Below, piece after piece: positions 43,327 through 52,316 of a stretch of DNA of 64,000 nt. Source of the DNA: UBA7672 sp030824255 (GTDB lineage Bacteria; Pseudomonadota; Alphaproteobacteria; Caulobacterales; Hyphomonadaceae). The stretch's first letter is position 1. Every line of letters begins with the position of its first letter. Below the pieces are notes generated by a model. It ran no database searches. It saw only the letters and a program-made list of their open reading frames with translations, and was not told where the DNA came from. The DNA lies in NCBI GenBank assembly GCA_942493305.1, contig OW818686.1:372001-436000 (forward strand). The letters are read 5' to 3'. The position numbers were made by a program, and so were the translations under genes.

Positions 43327-43554
43327 ATGAATTCCGCACTGTTTGGCGCAATGACCCTCGGCCTGATGATGGCGGCATTCAATGCCGATACGCCGGAAAT
43401 GCTGGCGATGACACAGGCTGCGGTTGATGATGCGGAAGTCGCCCGTTTGATGGAAGCCGCCCCGGATGACGGTTTCATGGGTGCAACGATGATCACCGAC
43501 CCGGAAACGGGCGAGCAGATCCGCGTCGAGATGGTCGCGTTCAACGACGACTGA
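43327..43554 (+). CDS. Small unknown protein
   Basis: 75 aa: hydrophobic, signal-like start (MNSALFGAMTLGLMMAAFNA), then an acidic tail (AAVDDAEVARLMEAAPDDGFMGATMITDPETGEQIRVEMVAFNDD). ATG with AGGA nine bases upstream. 38 bases after the amine oxidase, so it may be cotranscribed. Unrecognised. Confidence 0.5.
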   Translation: MNSALFGAMTLGLMMAAFNADTPEMLAMTQAAVDDAEVARLMEAAPDDGFMGATMITDPETGEQIRVEMVAFNDD

Positions 43555-43558
43555 TGCG

Positions 43559-43645
43559 TGGTGCGGGAGGTGGGGGTCGAACCCACAAATCCGTAAGGAC
43601 GGCGGATTTTGAGTCCGCTGCGTCTGCCAATTCCGCCACTCCCGC
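43559..43645 (-). tRNA. tRNA-Leu (anticodon CAA)
   Basis: The 7-base acceptor stem GCGGGAG pairs with CTCCCGC, and the loop C-T-C-A-A-A-A holds the CAA anticodon between GCGGA and TCCGC, reading UUG. A long variable arm (CGTCCTTACGG) and T-loop TTCGACC are present, discriminator A, and CCA is encoded. Anticodon, class II structure and A73 all fit leucine. Confidence 0.95.
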
Positions 43646-43729
43646 AGCGCCGCGTTGCCCGTAAAGGGCGGCGGGCGGCCTGATTAGCGCAACGATTGCG
43701 GGTTGACCAGCCGCGGCTGGAGCAGACGG

Positions 43730-43852
43730 CTAGCCGATAACGACGCCGGGTGCGGCGAGGTTCATGGTGACGTAAGCGCCAAGGAAAATGCACAGGAACC
43801 AGTGCGGACCGACGCGGAGCGAAACGGACTGGATCTGACGGAGCGTGCGCAT
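43730..43852 (-). CDS. Possible small membrane protein
   Basis: 40 aa: MRTLRQIQSVSLRVGPHWFL then CIFLGAYVTMNLAAPGVVIG, a single hydrophobic segment. No ribosome site; longer in-frame starts exist. Weak call, made because the stretch between the tRNA and the next gene would otherwise be empty. Confidence 0.3.
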   Translation of the reverse strand: MRTLRQIQSVSLRVGPHWFLCIFLGAYVTMNLAAPGVVIG

Positions 43853-43982
43853 GGGGCGGCCCGAAAACTGACACCGAAGCGCCGGGACCATCCCGCGCCT
43901 CTGGGCAGGTTTTGCCATGGTGATCGCAAACATCCGGTTCACGGCAGGCAGAAATTTTGATCGAATTTGCAGGAAGATGGCT

Positions 43983-44019
43983 GTCCTCCCTCGCCGCTGG
44001 CGAGGAAGGACTCCTTTTT
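43983..44019 (+). terminator. Hairpin at the end of the YqaA-like gene
   Basis: GTCCT-C-CCTCGCC pairs with GGCGAGG-A-AGGAC around GCT (12 pairs, one mismatch), followed on the plus strand by TCCTTTTTA. It abuts the stop of the minus-strand gene; plus-strand orientation of the T-run is odd because no plus-strand gene precedes it closely. Confidence 0.5.
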
Positions 44020-44701
44020 AATGCAGCAGCGCAGCCGCCGCGAAGCCGCCAATCAGGATGACTGCAAAGAGCAGCATGAAGAGGCCGACGCGCTTTTCGA
44101 TGATGGGGGCGAGGGTCGGGCCGAACTTCTGGAAGAGCCACGCCACCAGGAAAAACCGCAGGCCACGTGTGACGATACAGGCGAAGATGAACATCGGCAG
44201 GTTGAACGCCATCGCGCCGGACACGATGGTCACCAGCTTGAACGGGATCGGCGTCAGGCCCTTGAGGAAGATGATCCAGATGCCGGCAGCGGCGTAGGAG
44301 GCGCGGAGTTCCTCTTCCCTGCCGCCATAGCCGAAGAAGCCGATGATTGCGGAGCCGACCGCCTCGAACAGGTAAAAGCCGATTGCATAGCCCAGCAGGG
44401 CCCCGGCGACGGAAGCGAGGGTGCAGCCGAAGGCGTAGCGCATCCACCGGTCTGGCCGGGCGAAGCACATGGGGGCGAGCATCACGTCGGGCGGGATGGG
44501 GAAAAAGGAGCTCTCGGTAAACGAGACGGTATAGAGGGCGGGCTCCGCGCTCTTGCCGGCGGCGAGCCGCATGACCCAATTGTACATCGCGCCGAACGGA
44601 CCCTTGGCTTTCGGGTGGGCGCCAGGGTTGGTGGGCTCGATCGTGGTGGCGTCGGTCATGGGAGGGGCCGGTTTCCGCGATTCAGTGATGGGCAGGACCA
44701 T
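44018..44701 (-). CDS. YqaA/DedA-like membrane protein
   Basis: 227 aa (193-213 if one of the later starts is used). The family core is visible: FTESSFFPIPPDVMLAPMCFARPDRWMRYAFGCTLASVAGALLGYAIGFYLFEAVG, GIWIIFLKGLTPIPFKLVTIVSGAMAFNLPMFIFACIVTRGLRFFLVAWLFQKFGP, with about five membrane segments. The SNARE-associated/DedA superfamily functions in lipid or undecaprenyl-phosphate handling. YqaA branch is likely, substrate unknown. Confidence 0.85.
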   Translation of the reverse strand: MVLPITESRKPAPPMTDATTIEPTNPGAHPKAKGPFGAMYNWVMRLAAGKSAEPALYTVSFTESSFFPIPPDVMLAPMCFARPDRWMRYAFGCTLASVAGALLGYAIGFYLFEAVGSAIIGFFGYGGREEELRASYAAAGIWIIFLKGLTPIPFKLVTIVSGAMAFNLPMFIFACIVTRGLRFFLVAWLFQKFGPTLAPIIEKRVGLFMLLFAVILIGGFAAAALLH

Positions 44702-44839
44702 TCCCGCTTAGCACGCGCAACACGGGAAATAACCTGAAGAAGGCGCCAGGATGGCATGGCTAGATCAACGCAACGTCAACATCAGGGGAAAGCCGTTTGG
44801 TCGCATTGCCGCCCTATCCCCCCCGGATAACGTTCAGCC

Positions 44840-45397
44840 ATGAGCAAGTTGCCGTTGGATAGGGAGAGGTGGCCGCTTGTCGCCCTCCTTGCGTCGGCGG
44901 CGACGCTCGCCCTCGCCTACTTCTTCGAGATAGCCCTCAACCAGGCCCCCTGCCAGATGTGCTGGTGGCAGAGGTATGTCTATTTTGCCGCCGGGCCGAT
45001 TGCGATGATCGCGATCGCCCTGAAGTGGCGCGGGGCCGGACCCCGGCTGATGACCACTTTCTCTCTGCTGCTGGCGGCGACCTTCCTTGTCGGCTTTGTC
45101 ATCGCCGCCTGGCATTCCCTGTTCGAATGGGATCTGGCGCCGGGGCCGGCGGGCTGCACCGCGGTGAGCGGCGGCGCGCTGCCCGAGGACGTTCCCCTTT
45201 CCGAAATCCTGAGCCGCCCTCAGGCCATCCCCTCCTGCAAGGACGCGCTGTGGCGCGTGCCGAACGATGAGCCATGGGGCCTGTCGATGGCCGGGCTCAA
45301 TGCCGTCTGGTCTATGATCCTCGCAGGGATCAGCCTTTATGCGGCGAGCCAGCCGCCGATGCGCACCGACACCGCGAACGAGCCGGTGCAGCCATGA
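44840..45397 (+). CDS. dsbB: Disulfide bond formation protein B
   Basis: 185 aa, four membrane segments. First periplasmic pair CQMC at residues 38-41, second pair in PAGCTAVSG and PSCKDALWR. It reoxidises DsbA and passes electrons to ubiquinone. The following coq7 makes ubiquinone, and the pair dsbB-coq7 recurs in alphaproteobacteria. ATG 44840 has no strong ribosome site. Confidence 0.92.
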   Translation: MSKLPLDRERWPLVALLASAATLALAYFFEIALNQAPCQMCWWQRYVYFAAGPIAMIAIALKWRGAGPRLMTTFSLLLAATFLVGFVIAAWHSLFEWDLAPGPAGCTAVSGGALPEDVPLSEILSRPQAIPSCKDALWRVPNDEPWGLSMAGLNAVWSMILAGISLYAASQPPMRTDTANEPVQP

Positions 45398-45407
45398 GTG
45401 ATCTGGC

Positions 45408-45941
45408 ATGACGCTGCGCCGCGACCGCCGGGACGAGATGCTGCGCGTGGATCATGCGGGCGAGTATGGCGCAGTTGCGATCTATCGCGGGCAGCTGGCT
45501 GTGTTCGAGCGGCAGCAGGGCAAGGAACGCATCGTCGGACAGCTCAAGGAGATGGCGGCCGAGGAGCAGGACCATCTCGACGCGTTCGACCGGATGCTGG
45601 CCGCCGGGAGCGTGCGGCCGACGGTGATGTCGCCTCTGTGGAATGCAGCGGGCTATGCGCTGGGCGTAGGCACCGCGCTGCTGGGCGAGAAGGCCGCGCA
45701 TGCGTGCACCGAGGCGGTGGAGACCGTGATCGAGGAGCATTATGGCGATCAGGTTTCCGAGCTGACTGCGGCTGGCGAGGATGAGCTGGCGGCGAAGATG
45801 GCCAAGTTCCAGCAAGAGGAAGTGGCTCACAAGGAGCTGGCGGCGTCCGAGGGCGCTGCCGAGGCGCCGGCCTATCCGCTGCTCTCGGCGGTGATCCGCA
45901 CGGGCTGCAAGCTGGCGATCCGGATCAGCGAGAAGATCTAG
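45408..45941 (+). CDS. coq7: Ubiquinone biosynthesis hydroxylase Coq7
   Basis: 177 aa. The di-iron ligands are visible as VDHAGEYGAVAIY, EEQDHLDAF, and EEVAHKELA. It hydroxylates demethoxyubiquinone at C6 in ubiquinone synthesis. Ten bases after dsbB and probably one transcript with it. Confidence 0.93.
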   Translation: MTLRRDRRDEMLRVDHAGEYGAVAIYRGQLAVFERQQGKERIVGQLKEMAAEEQDHLDAFDRMLAAGSVRPTVMSPLWNAAGYALGVGTALLGEKAAHACTEAVETVIEEHYGDQVSELTAAGEDELAAKMAKFQQEEVAHKELAASEGAAEAPAYPLLSAVIRTGCKLAIRISEKI

Positions 45942-45953
45942 CCTTTCACAAAC

Positions 45954-45996
45954 GCATGCTTCGCATGCCGCCTTCCCCAGCTTCGCCGGGGCAGGA
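45954..45996. repeat. Bipartite hairpin repeat, copy 3
   Basis: GCATGC-TTC-GCATGC then CGCCTTCCCC-AGC-TTC-GCC-GGGGCAGGACG, between the convergent stop codons of coq7 and ispG. The second stem and its flanks match copy 2 at 27968-28001, the first stem matches copy 1 at 27034. Confidence 0.7.
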
Positions 45997-46002
45997 CGCG
46001 CG

Positions 46003-47142
46003 CTATTCCGCGGCCTTGGCTGCGGCTTCTCTGGCGGTGCGGAGGATGGCGGCGCGGGCTTCGACCTGGGCGACGATCTTGTCGATCATATCGGTGTTGG
46101 AGACTTTGTGGTCGGGTTTGCCAGAGACGTACATCATGCCGGCGTCCTTGCCGCCGCCAGTGAAGCCGAGGTCGGTCATGGTGGCCTCGCCCGGACCGTT
46201 GACGACGCAGCCGATGATGGAGAGCGAGATCGGCTCCTGGATGTGGGCGAGGCGGAGTTCGAGCGCCTCGACCGTGCGGATGACGTCGAAGCCCTGGCGG
46301 GCGCAGGAGGGGCACGAGATGATGTTGACGCCGCGCGTGCGCAAGCCGAGCGATTTCAGGATTTCATAGCCGGCCTTGATCTCTTCCACGGGTTCGGCGG
46401 AGAGCGAGACGCGGATGGTGTCGCCAATGCCAGCCCAGAGCATGGAGCCGATGCCGATGGCGGATTTGACCGTGCCGGTGCGCAGGCCCCCTGCTTCGGT
46501 GACGCCCAGGTGCAGCGGCGCGTCAGTGGCGTCTGCGAGCTGGTGATAGGCTGCGACGGTGAGGAACGGGTCGGAGGCCTTCACCGAAATCTTGTATTCG
46601 TGGAAGTCGTTGTCATCGAGGATGCGCGCGTGATCGAGCGCGCTTTCGACCATGGCTTCCGGACAGGGCTCGCCGTATTTTTCGAGGAGATGGCGTTCGA
46701 GGCTGCCGCCATTGACGCCGATGCGCATGGAGCAGCCATGGTCCTTGGCGGCCTGGATGACTTCTCTCACCCGCGAGGCGTTGCCGATATTGCCCGGATT
46801 GATGCGGAGGCAGGCAGCGCCCGCCTTCGCCGCTTCGATGCCGCGTTTGTAGTGGAAGTGGATGTCGGCGACGATCGGCACTTTCGCGGCGCGGCAGATT
46901 TCCGGCATCGCGGCGGTTGAGTCTTCGTCTGGGCATGAGACGCGGACGATATCGGCGCCGGCTTCTTCGAGGCCGCGGATCTGGTCGATGGTGGCCTTCG
47001 CATCAGAAGTCGGCGTGTTGGTCATCGACTGGACGGTGATGGGCGCATCGCCCCCGACCAGCACATTGCCGACACGGATCTGGCGCGACTTGCGCCGCGT
47101 GATCGTGCGCCAGGGGCGGATGTGGTTGATGTCGTGGCTCAT
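46003..47142 (-). CDS. ispG: 4-hydroxy-3-methylbut-2-en-1-yl diphosphate synthase IspG
   Basis: 379 aa, TIM barrel then a C-terminal [4Fe-4S] domain with SCPSCARQGFD and GCVVNGPGEA, the three Cys ligands plus Glu. RKSRQIRVGNVLVGGDAPITVQSMTNTPT is a typical start. It makes HMBPP in the non-mevalonate isoprenoid pathway. A terminator separates it from the upstream RodZ-like gene. Confidence 0.96.
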   Translation of the reverse strand: MSHDINHIRPWRTITRRKSRQIRVGNVLVGGDAPITVQSMTNTPTSDAKATIDQIRGLEEAGADIVRVSCPDEDSTAAMPEICRAAKVPIVADIHFHYKRGIEAAKAGAACLRINPGNIGNASRVREVIQAAKDHGCSMRIGVNGGSLERHLLEKYGEPCPEAMVESALDHARILDDNDFHEYKISVKASDPFLTVAAYHQLADATDAPLHLGVTEAGGLRTGTVKSAIGIGSMLWAGIGDTIRVSLSAEPVEEIKAGYEILKSLGLRTRGVNIISCPSCARQGFDVIRTVEALELRLAHIQEPISLSIIGCVVNGPGEATMTDLGFTGGGKDAGMMYVSGKPDHKVSNTDMIDKIVAQVEARAAILRTAREAAAKAAE

Positions 47143-47207
47143 CTGGCGCGTCCGGTTAGGCCGTTGCCGACATTTGGGGCCTTTGGCCTACGCAGTAAAG
47201 GTAGCCC

Positions 47208-47247
47208 AAAAATGACAAGGGGCCGCACGACAGGACGTCGCGCGGCC
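47208..47247 (-). terminator. Terminator of the RodZ-like gene
   Basis: GGCCGC-A-CGAC pairs with GTCG-C-GCGGCC around AGGAC; on the minus strand ATTTTT follows eight bases beyond the stem. It falls between the RodZ-like gene and ispG. Confidence 0.65.
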
Positions 47248-47273
47248 ACTGGTTTGATGGGTTTTCGGCGGAA

Positions 47274-48437
47274 TTACTCGCCGGCCGGCGTGGGGGCCGG
47301 GACCTGATCGGGATAGGCGTCCAGCGCGGGGTCGCGCGCCGGAGGGGGCGTTTCGACGGGTGCCGGCGTGGCCGAGGCGGCCGGAGCCGGGTTGGCCGGG
47401 CGAAGCTGGGGACGCGGCTTCGGCGGAGCAGCCGGGGTCGCGCCGGGCGTGCCCGTGGGCGCGGCAGCGTTGGCGTCGGTTTCGGACGGAAGGGTGGTGA
47501 CGGGGGGCGGGGGCAGATCGACCGGCTGGCGCTGCGCCGCCTGATCGACGCTTTGCGAGAACACCGGGCCGCCTTCGGTCTGCAGAAGGCCGAGCGACTG
47601 GTCGCCCAGCTTCCATTCGAAGGCCGTGCCGTCTTCAGCGGTGACCGTGAAGCCGGCGCCGACGCGGACGATGAAGCTCTCGCCGGGGTTGTAATAACGG
47701 TGGACGTACTTGTCGCCCTTGGCCGAGCGGACTTCCAGCATGGCGCGCTTCAGGGCGACGATGCGGAGCTGCGGGGCGACCGGCTCGGCGATAGGGCCAG
47801 TAGCCGCTGTCGACGACTGGGTGTCGGTGGCGACGACCGGGGCTTTCTCGCCGGTGGTGAGCATGAACACGGCGCCGCCGCCCACGAGGGCGACAACGAG
47901 GATGCCCAGCATCGGCACGGCGACAGGCAGCTTGCGCGCCTTGGACGTGGCCGGGGGAGCAATCTCGGGCTTTTCCGGGTCTTTCAGGATGGCCGCGCAC
48001 TCATGCAGGTAACGGTCGAGCGTGGTCTGCTCGTCCATGCCGAGGAAGCGGGCGTAAGTCTTGATGTAGCCCTTGGCGTAAACCGGGGCGCCGAGCAGCC
48101 GGGGCGTCATCTCCTCGATGGCGCGCAGGTGGCTCAGGTGAACGCGGGTTTCGCGGGAGACCTGCTCCAAGGTGAAGCCGGCATTCTCGCGGGCGGCGCG
48201 GATGGCGTCGCCGATGCGCTGGTGGATGGCTTCCGGGACCGCCGCGGCGAACTCGCCGTCATTGTCCGTTACAACGCGAAGGTGCGGCGCCGAGCGACGG
48301 GCGCGGCTTTCCGCGTCGTCCTTTGCGGGGGCGGCAGCCTGGGCGTCATCGCCGGCAGCTTTGATTTCGTCCGTCACGGGAGATGTCTCATCCGGAGGCG
48401 AATTGGGATTGATGTCGTCCTTGGCCACGCCGCTCAT
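47274..48437 (-). CDS. RodZ-like HTH and DUF4115 membrane protein
   Basis: 387 aa: a helix-turn-helix of the HTH_25 type at about residues 70-140 (RAARENAGFTLEQVSRETRVHLSHLRAIEEMTPRLLGAPVYAKGYIKTYARFLGM), one membrane segment about 172-194, the DUF4115 periplasmic domain (LKRAMLEVRSAKGDKYVHRYYNPGESFIVRVGAGF) and a Pro/Ala tail. RodZ links MreB to the cell wall machinery; alphaproteobacterial relatives sit next to ispG, as here. The long acidic N-terminal extension before the HTH is unusual. Confidence 0.8.
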   Translation of the reverse strand: MSGVAKDDINPNSPPDETSPVTDEIKAAGDDAQAAAPAKDDAESRARRSAPHLRVVTDNDGEFAAAVPEAIHQRIGDAIRAARENAGFTLEQVSRETRVHLSHLRAIEEMTPRLLGAPVYAKGYIKTYARFLGMDEQTTLDRYLHECAAILKDPEKPEIAPPATSKARKLPVAVPMLGILVVALVGGGAVFMLTTGEKAPVVATDTQSSTAATGPIAEPVAPQLRIVALKRAMLEVRSAKGDKYVHRYYNPGESFIVRVGAGFTVTAEDGTAFEWKLGDQSLGLLQTEGGPVFSQSVDQAAQRQPVDLPPPPVTTLPSETDANAAAPTGTPGATPAAPPKPRPQLRPANPAPAASATPAPVETPPPARDPALDAYPDQVPAPTPAGE

Positions 48438-48547
48438 TTGTTTATCCGAAACGGAAGGCGAATTACTCAGGCACGCCTTACCGCTTAACGCCCACCACCC
48501 TAATAAGTCATTATCAAGGTAGGGTCAGGGCGACACCGCCTTCAAGC

Positions 48548-50833
48548 CTATATCTTCAGACCGAGCTCAGTTGAGACACTTAACATTGCGTTACGTATCG
48601 ACGTCTCGCCCGTCTCCAGCATCCCCTGCACGCGCGGCGCCAACACGCTCATGTCGACGGAACGGACCAGCAGCTTGATGGGCGCGATGCGCGAGGCCTG
48701 CATTGACAGCTTGCGGTAACCAATAGCGATCAGGGCAAGCGCTTCCAGCGGGCGGCCGCCGGCTTCACCGCACACGGTGATGGGGAGTTCGGCGTCGTCC
48801 GCGCGCTGGCGGACCTTCTGCAGCAGGCGCAGGGCGGGCCGGCTCAACAAATCGTAACGTCCCGAAAGGCGTGCGTTGTCGCGGTCGGCGGCGAAGAAGA
48901 ACTGCATCAGGTCGTTCGTGCCGATGGAGAGGAAGTCGGCCTTGCCCTTGAGGCTGTCGATAGAGAAGGCCAGCGAGGGGGTTTCCACCATGGCGCCGAC
49001 CTGCAGCTTGTTGGGCAGGTCGCGGCCGAATTTCACGGCCCATTCCATTTCGCTGTCGAGAAGACGCCTGGCGGCCTCGAACTCCTCCACCGTGGTGACC
49101 ATCGGGAACATGAGACGGAGCGTCTTGCCGCGCGAGGCGCGGATCAGGGCGCGGAGCTGGCGGCGGAAGAAGAATGGGTGGTCCAGCGCCATGCGCAGCG
49201 CCCGCCAGCCGAGCGCCGGGTTCTCTTCCCGCTCGCGACGGCCCATGAACGGGGCGATCTTGTCGCCGCCAAGGTCGATGGTGCGGAAGGTGACGGGGCG
49301 ATCCCCTGCCCGTTCGATGACGGATTTGTAGAAGCTGGACTGCTCGTCCAGGCCCGGCATCGTCTCCGACGCCATGAACTGGAACTCGGTGCGGAACAGG
49401 CCGACGCCCTTGGCGCCGACTTCATCGAGGTGGTCGAGGTCAAAACTCAGGCCGGCATTGATGTAGAGGTCGATTTCAATGCCATCCGTGGTGGTGGCGG
49501 GCTCGTTCTTCAGACGGCCGAGTTCGACCTGCGTCTGCTGCGACAGGGCGAGGCGCGCCTGGAAGTTGGCGACGATATCGTCTTCGGGACGGATGTGGAC
49601 GCTGCCGCCCTCGCCGTCGATGATCATCAGGTCGCCGTCCTCGGCGCGGGTGACAAGGCCGGTCAGGCCGCCGACAGCGGGCACGCCCATGGCGCGGGCA
49701 ACGATGGCGGCGTGGGAGCCGGCGCCGGCTTCCTCCAACGCGATGCCGGCAAGGCCCGCGTCACGGTATTCGAGAAGTTCGGCCGGACCGATGCGGCTGG
49801 CGACGAGGATGGAGCCCTGGGGCGCCTCGCGGCCGCCGCCATCATCGCCGTTGAGCTGGCGCAGGAGGCGGTTTTCGAGGTCCTCGAGATCATGCAGGCG
49901 TTCGCGCAGCATGGAGTCGCGGGCGCTTTCGAGGCGGGCGCGGTGTTCGCGGCGGACGCGGTCCACGGCGGCTTCGGCGGAGAGGCCGGTGCGGACCGCT
50001 TCGACCAGCCGGCTTTCCCAGCTCGGGTCGTGCGCGAAAAGACGGTAGGTTTCGAGCACGTCGCGGCTTTCGCCGAACAGGACCGGGCCTGCGCGGGTGA
50101 GCATGGCGTCGATCGAGTTGCGAAGGTTTTCCAGCGCGTCGTTGAGACGGCGCTCTTCAAGCTCTGCATCGGCGGCGAACAGGCGGGCGGGCGGAACGAC
50201 GGGGTCGTAGAGATGGACCTTGCCGGTGGCGAGACCTTCGTTGAGCGTGCGGCCACGTAGTTCCACGGGGCGCGTCTGGCGCAGGCCGGCGCTGAGCGTA
50301 TCGGCGGCGGCCGCAACTAGTTCGGCCAGCACCATGGCGACCGTCTGCAGGGCCTCGGCCTCTTCGTCGTCATAGGCGCGTTCGGTGCGGTTCTGGACGA
50401 CCAGCACGCCCAGCACGCGGCCGCCGCGCAGAATCGGTACGCCGAGGAAGGAGTGGAACGGGTCTTCGCCGGTTTCGGGGCGGTAGGAGAAGCGGGGGTG
50501 GGAGAAGGCGTCGGTGAGGCGGAGGGGGCGGGCGGTGGAGGAGACCAGGCCGACAAGACCTTCGTTTTCCTTCATGCGCGTGCGGCCGACGGCTTCGGGC
50601 CGCAGGCCCTGTGTCGCCATCAGGAGCAGGCTTTCGTCGTCAGAACGCAGGTAGATCGAGCAGACGTCCGCCACCATGGTGTTGGCGATGAGTTCGACGA
50701 CCCGTTCGAGGCGCTGGGGGTCCTGCGCCTGGTTCGCCATGAGGGCGCGGAGGCGCGACAGCAGAAGCTTGGCGCCGCCACCCGCAGGGTGGGGACGTGA
50801 AGGCTTGTCTCCGGGTTTAGGGCGGTCGGTCAC
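48548..50833 (-). CDS. ptsP: PtsP, GAF-domain enzyme I of the nitrogen PTS
   Basis: 761 aa. N-terminal GAF domain (about 20-170, LERVVELIANTMVADVCSIYLRSDDESLLLMATQGL), PEP-utilising N-terminal domain, mobile domain with the phosphohistidine in GAGSHAAIVARAMGVPAV, then the PEP-binding barrel (GLFRTEFQFMASETMPG). It phosphorylates NPr/PtsO in the PTS-Ntr pathway that regulates nitrogen, potassium or cell-cycle responses. The GAF domain probably senses an effector. Located next to lysC, as is common in this group. Confidence 0.95.
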   Translation of the reverse strand: MTDRPKPGDKPSRPHPAGGGAKLLLSRLRALMANQAQDPQRLERVVELIANTMVADVCSIYLRSDDESLLLMATQGLRPEAVGRTRMKENEGLVGLVSSTARPLRLTDAFSHPRFSYRPETGEDPFHSFLGVPILRGGRVLGVLVVQNRTERAYDDEEAEALQTVAMVLAELVAAAADTLSAGLRQTRPVELRGRTLNEGLATGKVHLYDPVVPPARLFAADAELEERRLNDALENLRNSIDAMLTRAGPVLFGESRDVLETYRLFAHDPSWESRLVEAVRTGLSAEAAVDRVRREHRARLESARDSMLRERLHDLEDLENRLLRQLNGDDGGGREAPQGSILVASRIGPAELLEYRDAGLAGIALEEAGAGSHAAIVARAMGVPAVGGLTGLVTRAEDGDLMIIDGEGGSVHIRPEDDIVANFQARLALSQQTQVELGRLKNEPATTTDGIEIDLYINAGLSFDLDHLDEVGAKGVGLFRTEFQFMASETMPGLDEQSSFYKSVIERAGDRPVTFRTIDLGGDKIAPFMGRREREENPALGWRALRMALDHPFFFRRQLRALIRASRGKTLRLMFPMVTTVEEFEAARRLLDSEMEWAVKFGRDLPNKLQVGAMVETPSLAFSIDSLKGKADFLSIGTNDLMQFFFAADRDNARLSGRYDLLSRPALRLLQKVRQRADDAELPITVCGEAGGRPLEALALIAIGYRKLSMQASRIAPIKLLVRSVDMSVLAPRVQGMLETGETSIRNAMLSVSTELGLKI

Positions 50834-50978
50834 ACGATCTCCGGCGGGGTTCGGACAAGGCTTTAGCGGATAACGCGGCGCGCGTCATTCCATCTGGAGT
50901 CTCATCCAGAAGTGTTTTGGCTAAACCGTGCCGGGACAGTGGTTGGTTTGGGTCCTTTTTGGGCGGGCTTGCAGCCGC

Positions 50979-52229
50979 CTATTCGGAATCCAGCCCATAC
51001 GCCGTGTGGAGCGCGCGGACGGCGAGTTCGGTGTAGCTGGCGTCAATCAGGACGGAGATCTTGATCTCTGACGTGGAGATGACCTGGATGTTGATCGACT
51101 TGTCGGAAAGCGCCTGGAACATCGTCTTGGCGACGCCAGCGTGCGAGCGCATGCCAACGCCGATGACCGAGACTTTCGCCACATTGCGGTCAACCGAAAG
51201 GCTTTCATAGCCGACATTGCCGTTCAGCTTTTCCAGGACGGCGCTGGCGTGGGCCGCGTCGCGATCCGGGCAGGTGAAGACGATGTTCTGGCGTCCTTCG
51301 GTTTTTGCCGATGCCTGCACGATCATGTCGACGTTGACGCCCGCGTCGGCCAGCGCGCCGAAGATGGTGGCGGCGACGCCGGGATGGTCTTCGACGCCGA
51401 TCATGCTGAACTTGGCTTCGTCACGCGAATAAGCGACGCCGCTTACAACCTGCTTTTCCACGATCTGTTCCTCATCGCACACGAGCGTTCCGGTATTGGG
51501 CTTGGCCACGGGGCCTTCGAAGGAGGAGAGCACGCGCACGGGAACGCGATGGTTCATCGCCAGTTCGACCGAGCGGGTCTGGAGAACTTTTGCTCCGAGT
51601 GAAGCAAGCTCCAGCATCTCCTCGTAGGAAATCTTTTCGAGACGCCGCGCCTTGGAGGTGATGCGCGGGTCGGTGGTGTAGACGCCATCGACGTCCGTGT
51701 AGATGTCGCAGAGATCCGCTTTCAGCGCGGCGGCGACGGCGACGGCGGACGTATCCGAGCCGCCGCGGCCCAGCGTCGAGACGCGGCCATGCTCGTCCAC
51801 GCCCTGGAAACCGGCGACGACGGCGATCTCGCCTGAATCGACCGAGCGGATGAATTCCGGGTTGTCGCAGCCGGTGATGCGGGCCTTGCCGTGAGCCTCG
51901 TCGGTCGCGAGCTTGAGCTGCCAGCCGAGCCAGGAGCGGGCTTTCAGGCCCTTGCGGCGGAGCGCCAGCGCGAGGAGGCCGGCGGTGACCTGTTCGCCCG
52001 AGGCTACGACCACGTCGTATTCGTCGTCGTAATCCTTGCCGTGAAGGTCAGGCCCGGCGGCGCCGCGCGTCCATTCGACAAGCTGGTTGGTGGTGCCGGA
52101 CATGGCAGAGACGACGACGGCGATGGAGCGGCATTCGGCGCGGCGGGCGGCGACGATATCCGCCACGTGCGCGATCCGCTCAAGGTTGGCGACCGAAGTC
52201 CCGCCGAATTTCAGCACTAGCCGTTTCAT
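50979..52229 (-). CDS. lysC: Aspartate kinase
   Basis: 416 aa. KFGGTSVANLERI binds ATP and aspartate; GRGGSDTSAVAVAAALKADLCDIYTDVDGVYTTDPR is the family core, followed by two ACT domains (SMIGVEDHPGVAATIFGALADAGVNVDMIVQA and SVIGVGMRSHAGVAKTMFQALSDKSINIQVISTS) that sense lysine or threonine. First step of the lysine, methionine and threonine pathway, and of diaminopimelate for peptidoglycan. Confidence 0.96.
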   Translation of the reverse strand: MKRLVLKFGGTSVANLERIAHVADIVAARRAECRSIAVVVSAMSGTTNQLVEWTRGAAGPDLHGKDYDDEYDVVVASGEQVTAGLLALALRRKGLKARSWLGWQLKLATDEAHGKARITGCDNPEFIRSVDSGEIAVVAGFQGVDEHGRVSTLGRGGSDTSAVAVAAALKADLCDIYTDVDGVYTTDPRITSKARRLEKISYEEMLELASLGAKVLQTRSVELAMNHRVPVRVLSSFEGPVAKPNTGTLVCDEEQIVEKQVVSGVAYSRDEAKFSMIGVEDHPGVAATIFGALADAGVNVDMIVQASAKTEGRQNIVFTCPDRDAAHASAVLEKLNGNVGYESLSVDRNVAKVSVIGVGMRSHAGVAKTMFQALSDKSINIQVISTSEIKISVLIDASYTELAVRALHTAYGLDSE

Positions 52230-52316
52230 CGCAGGGGCACGTCCTTCCCGTTCGCGGCAGGCCGCAAGACCCCGCGCGGCAGGGCTATAGGGGGGACGTG
52301 GGCTGAGGGCAAGAAC

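Noticed and set aside
42939..44579. A 546-codon frame on the minus strand
   Set aside because: It runs through the tRNA-Leu gene and overlaps the amine oxidase and YqaA-like genes in antisense; no domain can be read from it and it is rich in Arg, the mark of a high-GC shadow frame.
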